A stretch of DNA of 64,000 nucleotides. It comes from Grimontia indica. GTDB taxonomy: Bacteria; Pseudomonadota; Gammaproteobacteria; Enterobacterales; Vibrionaceae. The stretch lies in contig NZ_ANFM02000022.1 in assembly GCF_000333895.2 (NCBI RefSeq), positions 1 through 64,000 on the forward strand, given 5' to 3'. Below, piece by piece: positions 1-8,821 of the stretch. A program made the position numbers and the translations under genes. The notes beneath the pieces were generated by a model, which saw only the letters and a list, made by a program, of their open reading frames with translations, had not been told where the DNA came from and made no database searches. Positions within the stretch are counted from its first letter, which is position 1. The number at the start of each line of letters is the position of its first letter.

Positions 1-80
1 AAATTTGATTGTAGAATAACTACTTATCGAAATTTTCCGCCTTGCTCTCGAGCATTTTCCCTGCGCTATTTCTGATCTGT

Positions 81-90
81 GATTGGTATT
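81..90. repeat. Possible right end of a GATTGGTAT repeat
   Basis: The sequence GATTGGTATT preceded by TGT matches the right end of the inverted repeat at 49411-49458, which reads TGTGATTGGTATAA. No matching ATACCAATC arm is visible before it, so the other arm would lie outside the window or be lost. This is a short match and may be chance. Confidence 0.25.
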
Positions 91-115
91 ACTTTCAGGT
101 TTCACCGAAATAAAG

Positions 116-139
116 AAAGGGATGCAAATGCATCCCTTT
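116..139 (-). terminator. Terminator after chitinase gene
   Basis: The perfect stem AAAGGGATGC / GCATCCCTTT has a 4-base loop. It lies 27 bases past the chitinase stop codon on the minus strand. A-rich sequence on the plus strand before the stem gives a T-rich tail on the minus strand, and a T-run follows on the plus strand, so it could work in both directions. Confidence 0.75.
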
Positions 140-165
140 TTCGTTCTAGTGGTTATAGGTTCAGA

Positions 166-2682
166 TTACTGGCAGCTTGCCGCGCCCAGTTCTTTCCAAA
201 CACCCCATTGGCCAGTTGTGCCAGGTTCTTCGTTGGTGGTCCACCACTTGGCAGAGTACTCAACACCTTTATGAGTCACAACGTCACCTGAGTTGTAAAC
301 AGTACCTTCCGCCCAAGCGTTAGGACAAGTCACTACAGGCTCATCTTTCGCGACGACAACCGATACGGTTGCAGAGTCGGTCAGTTTGCCATCTGATACG
401 GTCACTGAGAATGTCAGAGTTGTATCTACTGAGTAGCTACCCGCAGTGAAAGTCAGTGAAGCGCCGTTTTGTGTTGCAGTCACACCCGCTGGAACATCCC
501 AGGTATAAGTCAGTGCATCATTGTTTGCATCGCTCGAACCGCTAGCATCCACCAGAACCACATCACCTGCATTCGCTGTAGCTGGTGCTGTCAGCACTGC
601 TACTGGTGCTTCGTTGACTGGATCAACAACTTTTGCTTTAGCAGTCACCACAACGGTATCGGTTGCGGTTGCGCCTTCATTGTCTGTTACAGTCAGTGAG
701 AACACGAACTGGGTATCAGTAGTCACGGCTGGGATATCCGCAGATGCGGTTGCAGTGCTTGCGCCAGTCAGTGTAACTGAAGGGCCTGAAGTTTGTTTCC
801 AGCTGTACGAAACAACTTGTCCGTCAGTATCTTTCGACGCTGAGCCATCAAGCGCTACAGTACCCGCTGCGTTAACGGTAACATCGGCGCCAGCATTGGC
901 GACAGGTGCTTTGTTAACAGGGTCAACAGGGCCACCTTTAAGTGACTCTTGCATTGCGTTCAGGATATCACCGTTGTCTGCATCGATTTCCCAAGCAAAC
1001 AGACCCGCGAAGTTGTTTTGGCGGACGTAGGCACCTTTAGCCATCACAGAGCGCTTGTTGTCGTAAGTGACAAGATCACCGTTTGATGGATCCCAGGCCC
1101 AAGGTGCTTCAGCTTGTTCATCATAACCAAGAACAACACCAGCTTTGTTCTCGTAGTCAGTCACGATATCTTTGTAATCGATAACACCCGCTTCCCAAGA
1201 ACCCGCAATTTTGCCGTTACCTACACCCGTCATTGGGTTAGTTGGATCTGACATGCTTGCTTCAGTTACACCTGTCCAGCCACGGCCGTACATCGCTGCA
1301 CCAATAACCAATTTTTCAGGTGGAACGCCTTTTTCAAGCAGCAGATTTACGCCGTTTTTCGTAGTGTATGCAGGGCCTTTACGTGGTTTACCTTCTGCAT
1401 CGACACCTTTACCTGCACACTCGTCAGCAGACATATGGCTGCCACAATCCAGTGCTGCCTGGTGACCTACAACATTGTTCCAACCACCGTAGTAGTCATA
1501 AGTCATGGCGAAGATGTAATCCATATAAGGAACAGCATCTACATAGTTAACATTGGCAATCTTGTCGTAGCCAACACCAACCGCTGAGGTCAGTTCGTAC
1601 GTGCGGCCAGTTTCAGCAGAAAGCTCGTCCAGCATTGCACGTAGTTCTTGCATCAGTACCGCGTAAGTGTCGCCATCTTTCGCCGGGTCGCCTAGGTTCG
1701 GGTTAGCACCCAGACCGCCTGGGTATTCCCAGTCGATGTCTACGCCGTCATAGAATTTCCAAGTTTGCAGGAATTTCTTCACCGAAGCCACAAACTTGTC
1801 ACGCTTAGCTTTATCGCCAAACTCGTAGAATGGGTCAGACAGTGTCCAGCCGCCGATAGAAGGCAGGATTTTCAGATCAGGGTAACGCTGTTTCAGCGCC
1901 ATGATCTGGCCATAGGTGCCTTTGTAAGAAGAAGAGTAGCTCTGGCCTGATTGCGGGTGAGGCATTTGAACTGCCGCCCAAGGGTCGTGAATAACGACTT
2001 CGTAATCTGGTAAGCCAGCACATGCTCGGTTCAATGCAGCCAGCGGGCCATCATCAAGAGAAGGGTTGTTACCACAAATTGGCACGAAGCCATAAATGAT
2101 GTGAGTCAGATTTTGCGCTGGAATTTTGTCTACTGGGAATTTGCGACCGTAAACGCCCCACTCAACAAAGTATGCACCAACAACAGTGTTTACTGGCGTG
2201 GTGTAGTTACCATTGTTAGGGTCAACGTTCATTGGCAGTGGATCAAGGTGGCTGCCATCTGTGTCTGCAACAACAATCTGTTTTGGTGCACTTTGGGTAC
2301 AAGCTTGCGCAGCACCAGTACCGCTACACAGCTCTACTACCATGTCATATTTGCCGCCTTTAGCGACCTGTACAATGGCAGATTCTTTCTGGCTGGCAGA
2401 TGGAGTGACTGACGCTTCATGAGCAACTTGGCCGTTAAGGAGTACTCGCCAAGTATCACCTGGTTCACCGGACCAGCGATCCCATGAAACCGGTACTTCT
2501 GCGTAAGGTTTTACAGTTACCAAGTCTTTATAAGCCGTCGCCGCATCACTGACTTCGATAATCGCAAAGTTTGTTTCACCCCAAGCAATAATGGGTGCGC
2601 CAGGTGCCGCCATGACTGGCGCGGCGGTAGCACTGGCGATAGAGGCTGCAAGTAGCCCCTTTAGAAAAGCCCGTTTGTTCAT
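166..2682 (-). CDS. chiA: Secreted GH18 endochitinase with PKD and chitin-binding domains
   Basis: This 838-residue exported chitinase hydrolyses beta-1,4-GlcNAc polymers outside the cell. An N-terminal signal of about 26 residues (ending VMAA) is followed by a ChiA N-terminal Ig-like domain (about 27-150). The GH18 barrel (about 165-590) carries the catalytic motif DGVDIDWE at 312-319, with E319 as the acid. Two PKD-type Ig domains follow (about 596-690 and 693-785), then a CBM5/12 chitin-binding module (786-838) with the typical AKWWT motif. The first 590 residues resemble Serratia ChiA closely; the PKD and CBM tail is typical of marine Vibrionaceae ChiA. The start has an AGGGA ribosome site. 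The signal begins NKRAFLKG, which resembles a Tat motif with KR in place of RR. The gene stands alone with its own terminator. Confidence 0.95.
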   Translation of the reverse strand: MNKRAFLKGLLAASIASATAAPVMAAPGAPIIAWGETNFAIIEVSDAATAYKDLVTVKPYAEVPVSWDRWSGEPGDTWRVLLNGQVAHEASVTPSASQKESAIVQVAKGGKYDMVVELCSGTGAAQACTQSAPKQIVVADTDGSHLDPLPMNVDPNNGNYTTPVNTVVGAYFVEWGVYGRKFPVDKIPAQNLTHIIYGFVPICGNNPSLDDGPLAALNRACAGLPDYEVVIHDPWAAVQMPHPQSGQSYSSSYKGTYGQIMALKQRYPDLKILPSIGGWTLSDPFYEFGDKAKRDKFVASVKKFLQTWKFYDGVDIDWEYPGGLGANPNLGDPAKDGDTYAVLMQELRAMLDELSAETGRTYELTSAVGVGYDKIANVNYVDAVPYMDYIFAMTYDYYGGWNNVVGHQAALDCGSHMSADECAGKGVDAEGKPRKGPAYTTKNGVNLLLEKGVPPEKLVIGAAMYGRGWTGVTEASMSDPTNPMTGVGNGKIAGSWEAGVIDYKDIVTDYENKAGVVLGYDEQAEAPWAWDPSNGDLVTYDNKRSVMAKGAYVRQNNFAGLFAWEIDADNGDILNAMQESLKGGPVDPVNKAPVANAGADVTVNAAGTVALDGSASKDTDGQVVSYSWKQTSGPSVTLTGASTATASADIPAVTTDTQFVFSLTVTDNEGATATDTVVVTAKAKVVDPVNEAPVAVLTAPATANAGDVVLVDASGSSDANNDALTYTWDVPAGVTATQNGASLTFTAGSYSVDTTLTFSVTVSDGKLTDSATVSVVVAKDEPVVTCPNAWAEGTVYNSGDVVTHKGVEYSAKWWTTNEEPGTTGQWGVWKELGAASCQ

Positions 2683-2926
2683 CTTAATATCCCTCGAAAA
2701 TTTATTGCGAGAATTATCTATTCATCGCATCAATATGAGCCAATCTGCGCTGACTCTGTCCTGATACTTGGTAAGAAACGGATTTAAAGCAAAATCAGAG
2801 GGTAAGGAATTAGAGGTGTGGAAGATAAAAAAGTAATGAGCTCGTTACATTGCGGATTGTTTTTGAACAGGTCATCACAAAAATCGCTCACTTTATCGTC
2901 TTGGCGAATTAAGTTTGCAGGAAAAA

Positions 2927-2952
2927 AATAACCTCTCAGTAGAGAGGTTATT
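2927..2952 (-). terminator. Strong minus-strand terminator with no large gene in front of it
   Basis: An 11-bp perfect stem AATAACCTCTC / GAGAGGTTATT with a 4-base loop is followed on the minus strand by TTTTTT. The nearest large minus-strand gene upstream (higher coordinates) is roxA near 11 kb, beyond the plus-strand opp operon. The terminator therefore implies a short minus-strand transcript made from about 2960-3450, either the small ORF at 2975-3085 or a small RNA. Confidence 0.8.
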
Positions 2953-2974
2953 CATTTACATAATGAACTGTGTA

Positions 2975-3085
2975 TCAACGGGTGCCTTTTGCTTTTTCTT
3001 CGTTTGCCTGCTTTTTGGCAGAAGGAATAAAGCCATGTCGGACGCGAGAGCACAGAGGTCTAGATTGGGAACCGGCAGGTCTCAT
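2975..3085 (-). CDS. Candidate 36-residue small protein
   Basis: An ATG at 3085 opens 36 codons ending in TGA, 22 bases before the strong terminator at 2952-2927. The product starts MRPAGSQSRP and ends in a lysine-rich polar segment, SAKKQANEEKAKGTR; it has no membrane segment. Only a weak purine run (AAAGAGA) precedes the ATG at a long distance. The placement directly before a terminator with no other gene is the main support. I do not recognise the family. The transcript could equally be a non-coding RNA. Confidence 0.4.
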   Translation of the reverse strand: MRPAGSQSRPLCSRVRHGFIPSAKKQANEEKAKGTR

Positions 3086-3471
3086 TTTCGTGATCGTCTC
3101 TTTGTTTAATTGTTGATTAATTCTGGTTGTTGCACCTCAGTGCCGATAAAACAAACTTTCATTACATCGGTACAGAGACATAGTGCGCAATATTTAAGAC
3201 TTTCACAATTCAATCTGTGTCACATCTCAAATTAGAACGAATAAATTCTAACCAGCATTTTTTTTATTACCGTACGTTATTAAAGCATCATAATTTGTAG
3301 TGTTTTTCAGTACCTACGTGCTCGCATTCTCATTGTTTCAAATGTGGAGCGGGCGAGTGAGTAGGTTTTGCTACACTTTTATGGCTAGACCAGAGCACAT
3401 GTCGTGTTTCTGGACTCACAAATATGCACCGCAGTAAGTGTGTCATAGTGGAATCAATCAGGAGGATCACA

Positions 3472-3630
3472 ATGGGACATAGACGTATCAGCAACAAAAA
3501 GATGAAGCAGATGCTGCAGGAAGTTCTACCGGATGATGTTGATCAGGGAAAAACTGGAACTCTCGTTGAAGGCAAAGAACAGAAAAGTGCTAATCAGGAT
3601 CCTCTTCAAACACAAGATCAGCAAAAATAG
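3472..3630 (+). CDS. Small hypothetical protein, 52 residues
   Basis: The ATG at 3472 sits 7 bases after an excellent ribosome site (CAGGAGG), which favours it over the longer in-frame start at 3424. The product is 52 residues: a basic N-terminus (MGHRRISNKKMKQML) followed by a very polar, glutamine- and aspartate-rich tail ending DQQK. It has no signal peptide or membrane segment. A good hairpin terminator follows 33 bases later (3664-3693), so it is a self-contained monocistronic unit. I do not recognise a family. Confidence 0.6.
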   Translation: MGHRRISNKKMKQMLQEVLPDDVDQGKTGTLVEGKEQKSANQDPLQTQDQQK

Positions 3631-4284
3631 CCAATTTCCCAACTCACAAGGTCAACAGACCTCAATAAGCCAGTTGATTCCAGCTGGCTTATTTATTCCC
3701 TTCGCGAATGTGCGACACATTCCTTGGCAACTTTGTCCAATATTTACCCAATAACAACTTATGTTATGCGGCGAAAATAGTTCAATAACTTTTTAAATCA
3801 ACGAGTTGAAATTGTGGTTCTGTAAGTTGTTGATCTTTTTTGCTGAAGATTTCGTCGCTGAGAGGGTGTTTTTATTTAATTTTATTCAAGATGAGTGAAT
3901 GTTTAAGCGCTTGATTGTTTTTTAAACAAGCCTTATTAACGATTTTTGTTGTAAAGGATACCGATAAAACCAGACTTTAATGCTTAAAAAATATGCTTTT
4001 TAGGCGATATCTACAATATTTCACTTTGATTGCATCTGAAGGTGAAGCATATGTTCAATGTAGTGCAATGAAATAGTGATAGATGCTGATAATGCTCGTT
4101 ATGTTAGATATATGTGACTTTTTTTGTCGTTTTTGTGGCAAATTGCTTTGATGCTTGGTAATGTTCCAAACAATTCTCCGTAAAGAACCTATATTTTGTG
4201 GCGGTAAGCAGCTTAATTCGCTTCCCGTTTTATGGTCGCGGAGAGTGTCATGGATGCAACTGAAGGATAAATTGGAGTATCTGC
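3631..4284. other. A+T-rich leader region upstream of oppA
   Basis: About 650 bases that hold the terminator of the small gene (3664-3693) and then A+T-rich DNA up to oppA. I see no further gene. The oppA promoter and leader must lie here, but no single -10/-35 pair stands out. In enterobacteria the oppA leader is a target of the small RNA GcvB; I could not identify a pairing site here by eye. Confidence 0.5.
3664..3693 (+). terminator. Terminator after the 52-residue gene
   Basis: A 10-bp perfect stem AATAAGCCAG / CTGGCTTATT with a 10-base loop, followed by TATTCCC. The tail is only moderately T-rich. Confidence 0.65.
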
Positions 4285-5925
4285 ATGTATAAGAACAAAA
4301 TCACTCAGGCGCTGTTGCTTAGCGCTGGTATGGCAGTAGCCGCCACCTCTTTCACTGCGACTGCAGCTGACGTACCTGCCGGTGTGAAACTGTCACCTAA
4401 GCAAGAGCTCGTTCGTGGTAACGGTACCGAAGTGGCGTCTCTTGACCCACATAAAGTAGAAGGTGTGCCTGAGTCTCATGTATTGCGTGACCTGATGGAA
4501 GGTCTGGTCATTCAGGATGCCGTTGGTAACACAATTCCAGGTGTTGCTGAGTCATGGAGCACTGAAGATAACAAGACGTTCACTTTCAAAATCCGTAAAG
4601 ATGCGAAGTGGTCTAACGGTGACCCAATTACAGCGCATGATTTCGAATACAGCTTTAAGCGTGTCGTTGATCCAAACACCGCGTCTCCTTACGCTTGGTA
4701 CATCGAAAAAACCCAGATGAAAGGCGCGAAAGACATTATCGCCGGGAAAAAATCGATTGAAGAGCTGGGTGTTAAAGCGATTGATGATCAAACCCTGGTT
4801 GTCGAAACTGACGTTCCTTTGCCTTACTTCGTTAAGATGATGGCTCACACCACCATGTACCCAGTTCACAAGGGCACGGTTGAGAAACACGGTGATTCTT
4901 GGACTAAGCCTGGTAACTTCGTGGGTAACGGTGCATTTGTTCTGTCTGATTGGGTGGTGAACGAGAAGATCGTTCTTGAGCGCAACGAAAACTACTGGGA
5001 CAACAAAGACACTGTTCTTGATCAGGTAACTTTCCTGCCAATCGAAAACCAGAATGCGGAAATGAACCGCTTCCTGTCTGGCGAAATCGATATCACATAT
5101 GAAGTGCCTAACGAGCAGTTCCGCCGCCTGGCTAAGCAATACCCAGACAATGTCGTCGTTTCTCCAAGCCTGTGTACTTACTACTACGGCTTCAATACCC
5201 AGAAACCACCTTTTGATGATGTACGTGTTCGTAAGGCACTGTCTTACACTATCGACCGTGACATCATCACTAAAGCGATTCTTGGCCAAGGCCAGAAACC
5301 TGCTTACGCTTTGACTCACAGCGGTATCACTGGTTTTGCTCCAGAAGCACCTGAGTACGCGAAGATGACGCAGAAAGAGCGCATCGCTGAGGCTCAGAAG
5401 CTGCTGGCAGATGCAGGCTTCGGTTCTGGTAACCCGCTGGATTTCACACTGCTTTATAACACCAGTGAAAACCACAAGAAGATTGCAGTAGCGATTCAGT
5501 CTATGTGGAAAAAATCTCTGGGTAATTTCGTTAACGTAACGCTTGAAAACCAAGAGTGGAAAACGTACCTGGATAGCAGCAAGCAAGGCAACTTTGATGT
5601 TCGTCGTGCAGGCTGGTGTGCGGATTACAACGAAGCGTCTACTTTCTTGGTTATCGCGATGACCGAGAACGGTTCAAATGACCAGAAATATTCAAGTGAA
5701 GTGTTTGATAAAGCGATGAGCGATGCTATCCGCGTAGCGAAAGATGAAGCTGAGCGTAATGGATACTACGCGATTGCTGAAGCGCAGCTGGCTCAAGATA
5801 TGCCTATCGCACCTATCTACCAATACGTACAACCTCGCTTGGTTGGAACGCACGTAGGTGGCTACCCAGACCAGAACCCGCAAGACAATATCTACTCGAA
5901 AGATATGTTCATCATCGCAGAATAA
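4285..5925 (+). CDS. oppA: Oligopeptide ABC transporter, periplasmic binding protein
   Basis: This 546-residue solute-binding protein captures oligopeptides in the periplasm and delivers them to OppBC. A Sec signal of about 27 residues (ending TATAA) precedes the mature SBP family 5 fold. The mature part begins with the family pattern of an early ASLDPHKV segment and has the DYNEASTF region typical of OppA. Length is close to E. coli OppA (543). The start has a GGAG site 7 bases upstream. It is the first gene of oppABCDF, separated from oppB by a terminator-like hairpin that probably makes oppA mRNA more abundant than the rest. Confidence 0.95.
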   Translation: MYKNKITQALLLSAGMAVAATSFTATAADVPAGVKLSPKQELVRGNGTEVASLDPHKVEGVPESHVLRDLMEGLVIQDAVGNTIPGVAESWSTEDNKTFTFKIRKDAKWSNGDPITAHDFEYSFKRVVDPNTASPYAWYIEKTQMKGAKDIIAGKKSIEELGVKAIDDQTLVVETDVPLPYFVKMMAHTTMYPVHKGTVEKHGDSWTKPGNFVGNGAFVLSDWVVNEKIVLERNENYWDNKDTVLDQVTFLPIENQNAEMNRFLSGEIDITYEVPNEQFRRLAKQYPDNVVVSPSLCTYYYGFNTQKPPFDDVRVRKALSYTIDRDIITKAILGQGQKPAYALTHSGITGFAPEAPEYAKMTQKERIAEAQKLLADAGFGSGNPLDFTLLYNTSENHKKIAVAIQSMWKKSLGNFVNVTLENQEWKTYLDSSKQGNFDVRRAGWCADYNEASTFLVIAMTENGSNDQKYSSEVFDKAMSDAIRVAKDEAERNGYYAIAEAQLAQDMPIAPIYQYVQPRLVGTHVGGYPDQNPQDNIYSKDMFIIAE

Positions 5926-5939
5926 TAATAGCGCCACTC

Positions 5940-5976
5940 CATGCGTCTGTGGCCAAGCTACAGACGCATGTTTTTT
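5940..5976 (+). terminator. Attenuator-like hairpin between oppA and oppB
   Basis: An 11-bp perfect stem CATGCGTCTGT / ACAGACGCATG with a 9-base loop, followed by TTTTTT. It lies 14 bases after the oppA stop and 21 bases before the oppB start, inside an otherwise co-directional operon. It would terminate part of the transcripts and protect the oppA mRNA 3' end. Confidence 0.8.
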
Positions 5977-5997
5977 CGAACATAAGTAGGATGCTTT

Positions 5998-6921
5998 ATG
6001 TTTAGATTGATTTTGACTCGTACACTGGAAGCGATACCAACTCTCTTGGTATTGATTACGATTTCCTTCTTTTTAATGCGTTTCGCGCCCGGAAATCCCT
6101 TTTCTTCGGAAAAAACATTGCCGCAAGAGGTAATGCAAAACATTAATGCCAAATACGGACTGGATAAGCCGTTGTTTGAGCAATACACCACCTATCTTGG
6201 CAACGTGGTACTGCGTGGTGACTTTGGTCCTTCTTTTAAATACAAAGACTATACCGTCAACGAACTGATCGCCTCTGCTCTGCCTGTTTCTGCAAAAGTA
6301 GGTTTTTATGCATTTATCGTGACCGTCATCATCGGGGTCACTGTCGGTACCATCGCCGCCTTGCGGCAAAACAGTTGGGTGGACTACCTCATCATGTCCA
6401 CGTCGATGTTTGGGGTTGTGTTGCCGTCTTTCGTTCTTGCCCCAGTATTGATCTATATCTTTTCCATCGGCCTGGGTTGGCTCCCTGCTGGTGGTTGGAA
6501 TGGCGGTGCCATCCAGTACATGATTCTGCCGATTGTTGCCATGTCGTTCCTGTATATCGCAACGTTTGCCCGTATTACACGTGGCAGCATGATTGAAACC
6601 TTGAACAGCAACTTCATCCGAACCGCGAAAGCGAAAGGCCTGAGCATGAGATACATCGTTATCAAGCACGCTCTGCGTCCAGCGCTCCTGCCGGTGGTCT
6701 CTTACATGGGGCCAGCGTTCGTGGGCATCATCACTGGCTCGGTGGTTATCGAAACCATCTTTGGTTTGCCAGGGATCGGAAAACTGTTCGTTAACGCAGC
6801 GTTCAACCGTGATTACTCGCTGGTTTTGGGTGTCACTATCCTGATTGGTGCGCTGTTTATTATCTTCAACGCTATCGTCGATATTCTTCTGGCGTGGCTG
6901 GATCCGAAGATTCGTTATTGA
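5998..6921 (+). CDS. oppB: Oligopeptide ABC transporter permease OppB
   Basis: This 307-residue inner-membrane permease pairs with OppC to form the translocation channel. It has an N-terminal membrane segment (about 10-30), a periplasmic loop, and five further hydrophobic segments. The binding-protein-dependent transport (EAA) loop is near residues 200-225 (FIRTAKAKGLSMRYIVIKHA). An AGGA ribosome site precedes the ATG. Length matches E. coli OppB (306). It is followed by oppC after 10 bases. Confidence 0.95.
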   Translation: MFRLILTRTLEAIPTLLVLITISFFLMRFAPGNPFSSEKTLPQEVMQNINAKYGLDKPLFEQYTTYLGNVVLRGDFGPSFKYKDYTVNELIASALPVSAKVGFYAFIVTVIIGVTVGTIAALRQNSWVDYLIMSTSMFGVVLPSFVLAPVLIYIFSIGLGWLPAGGWNGGAIQYMILPIVAMSFLYIATFARITRGSMIETLNSNFIRTAKAKGLSMRYIVIKHALRPALLPVVSYMGPAFVGIITGSVVIETIFGLPGIGKLFVNAAFNRDYSLVLGVTILIGALFIIFNAIVDILLAWLDPKIRY

Positions 6922-6931
6922 GGTTTGAATC

Positions 6932-7846
6932 ATGATTTTAAAAAGAGAAGAAAATAACGAAGCTATCGAAAATTTCTCGGCGAAGCTGGAAGTAGAAGGT
7001 CGAAGCCTTTGGCAAGATGCGCGTATCCGATTCATGCGCAACAAAGCGGCAATGACCAGTCTGTTCATCCTTATGTGTATCACGGCATGGGTCCTGATTG
7101 GCCCAATGTTTGCGACATATACTTTCGACGATACCGATTGGTATGCGATGCATGCAGCACCGTCTTTCGGCGAAGAAGGCCATGTTTTTGGCACTGATGC
7201 GCTGGGTCGTGACATCTATGTCCGTACGCTGGTTGGTGGCCAAATCTCATTGATGGTTGGCCTGATGGGGGCCTTGGTAGCAGTTGTTATCGGTACTATC
7301 TATGGTGCTACTTCAGGCTACATTGGTGGTCGTACTGACCGCGTGATGATGCGTATTCTGGAAATTCTGAATGCGATTCCGTTCATGTTCCTGGTTATCG
7401 TATTGGTGACCTTCTTTGGCCGTAACATCTTCCTGATTTTTGTGGCTATCGGTGCCATTGCCTGGCTGGATATGGCACGTATCGTACGCGGCCAGACACT
7501 CAGCTTGCGTAACAAGGAATTCATTGAAGCGGCCCACGTATGTGGTGTTAGCACCAAGAATATTATCCTCCGTCATATCGTACCGAACGTGCTGGGTATC
7601 GTAGCGGTTTACTCAACCCTGCTTATCCCAACTATGATTCTGATTGAGTCATTCCTGAGCTTCCTTGGCCTAGGTGTTCAAGAGCCAATGACAAGCTGGG
7701 GCGCGCTGCTGCAGGAAGGTTCCCAAACCATGGAACTGGCAATCTGGCAGTTGGCTTTCCCAACGCTGTTTATGGTCACCACACTGCTTTGCTTTAACTA
7801 TGTGGGTGATGGTTTGCGTGACGCGCTGGATCCGAAGGATCGATAA
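6932..7846 (+). CDS. oppC: Oligopeptide ABC transporter permease OppC
   Basis: This 304-residue permease is the partner of OppB. It has the OppC-type cytoplasmic N-terminus (about 1-40) before the first membrane segment, the GTDALGRDIYVR segment typical of DppC/OppC proteins, and an EAA loop with EFIEAAHVCGVS. A GAGG site lies before the start. It sits in the middle of the opp operon, with oppD 10 bases downstream. Confidence 0.95.
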   Translation: MILKREENNEAIENFSAKLEVEGRSLWQDARIRFMRNKAAMTSLFILMCITAWVLIGPMFATYTFDDTDWYAMHAAPSFGEEGHVFGTDALGRDIYVRTLVGGQISLMVGLMGALVAVVIGTIYGATSGYIGGRTDRVMMRILEILNAIPFMFLVIVLVTFFGRNIFLIFVAIGAIAWLDMARIVRGQTLSLRNKEFIEAAHVCGVSTKNIILRHIVPNVLGIVAVYSTLLIPTMILIESFLSFLGLGVQEPMTSWGALLQEGSQTMELAIWQLAFPTLFMVTTLLCFNYVGDGLRDALDPKDR

Positions 7847-7855
7847 GGAGGAAGT

Positions 7856-8821
7856 ATGAGCCTGTTAGATGTAAAAGATCTGCGCGTAGAGTTTAAAACC
7901 CAGGATGGGTCTGTCACCGCAGTTAACGACCTGAACTTCTCACTCGACCGTGGCGAAACGCTGGGTATCGTAGGTGAGTCGGGTTCAGGTAAAAGCCAGA
8001 CCGTGTTCTCTATCATGGGTTTGCTGGCGAAAAACGGCGTTGTTTCCGGCAGCGCAAAGTTTGAAGGCAACGAGATCCTGAACCTTCCTGAGAAGGAACT
8101 GAACAAAATCCGCGCGGAACAAATCGCGATGATTTTCCAGGATCCAATGACTTCGTTGAACCCGTTTATGAAAGTCAGCGACCAGCTGATGGAAGTTCTC
8201 ATGCTCCATAAAGGTATGGGGAAAGCGGAAGCATTCGAAGAGTCTGTTCGTATGTTGGAAGCGGTAAAAATTCCTGAAGCGCGTAAGCGTATCACCATGT
8301 ACCCGCATGAATTCTCTGGCGGTATGCGCCAGCGTGTGATGATTGCGATGGCGCTACTGTGCCGACCAAAGCTGCTGATTGCTGATGAACCAACCACTGC
8401 CCTTGATGTGACCGTACAGGCGCAGATCATGGAGCTGTTGAATGAGCTGAAATCAGAATTCAATACTGCCATCATCATGATCACCCACGATCTGGGTGTA
8501 GTCGCCGGCTCTTGTGACAAAGTGCTGGTCATGTACGCGGGCCGAACCATGGAATACGGTAAGGTCGATGAAATATTCTACAAGCCAAGCCACCCATACA
8601 CAGAAGGGCTATTGAAGGCGATTCCACGGTTGGATACGGAAGGTGAAATTCTACCGACTATTCCGGGCAACCCGCCAAACCTTCTGAAACTGCCACCGGG
8701 CTGTCCATATCAGGACCGCTGCCATCGCGTTGGTGACCGTTGTAAGAGCGAGTCGCCTATCCTGACGCCTTTTGCTGATGGACGTCTGCGCGCATGTTTT
8801 TCTGATCAGGAGGCTTGGTAA
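7856..8821 (+). CDS. oppD: Oligopeptide ABC transporter ATPase OppD
   Basis: This 321-residue cytoplasmic ATPase powers peptide uptake with OppF. It has a Walker A GESGSGKS at 40-47, the ABC signature FSGGMRQ at 153-159 and Walker B LLIADEP at 173-179. The C-terminal oligopeptide/dipeptide ATPase extension contains the cysteines of a GCPYQDRC motif, which in the family can bind an Fe-S cluster. A strong AAGGAGG ribosome site precedes the ATG. The stop codon overlaps the oppF start by one base (TAATG), suggesting translational coupling. Confidence 0.95.
   Translation: MSLLDVKDLRVEFKTQDGSVTAVNDLNFSLDRGETLGIVGESGSGKSQTVFSIMGLLAKNGVVSGSAKFEGNEILNLPEKELNKIRAEQIAMIFQDPMTSLNPFMKVSDQLMEVLMLHKGMGKAEAFEESVRMLEAVKIPEARKRITMYPHEFSGGMRQRVMIAMALLCRPKLLIADEPTTALDVTVQAQIMELLNELKSEFNTAIIMITHDLGVVAGSCDKVLVMYAGRTMEYGKVDEIFYKPSHPYTEGLLKAIPRLDTEGEILPTIPGNPPNLLKLPPGCPYQDRCHRVGDRCKSESPILTPFADGRLRACFSDQEAW

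Larger units (their letters stand above)
2683..3471. other. Intergenic region between chitinase and a small ORF
   Basis: About 790 bases without any long gene. It holds the chitinase promoter region (near side), a strong minus-strand terminator at 2927-2952, and a 36-codon minus-strand ORF at 2975-3085. No chitin-regulator site could be assigned with confidence. The plus-strand ORF at 2915-3109 overlaps the terminator and looks spurious. Confidence 0.6.

Noticed and set aside
2915-3109. 64-codon plus-strand ORF
   Set aside because: It overlaps the 2927-2952 hairpin, has no ribosome site, and its product has a random-looking composition.
3211-3232. Possible CRP site near TGTGTCACATCTCAAA
   Set aside because: Only one half resembles the consensus; the second half is poor.
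4552-5586. 344-codon minus-strand ORF opposite oppA
   Set aside because: It is a frame shadow of a clearly real gene; the translation has no family pattern.
6073-7215. 380-codon minus-strand ORF across oppB and oppC
   Set aside because: It spans two real genes antisense and is rich in Arg, His and Asp as expected for a shadow frame.
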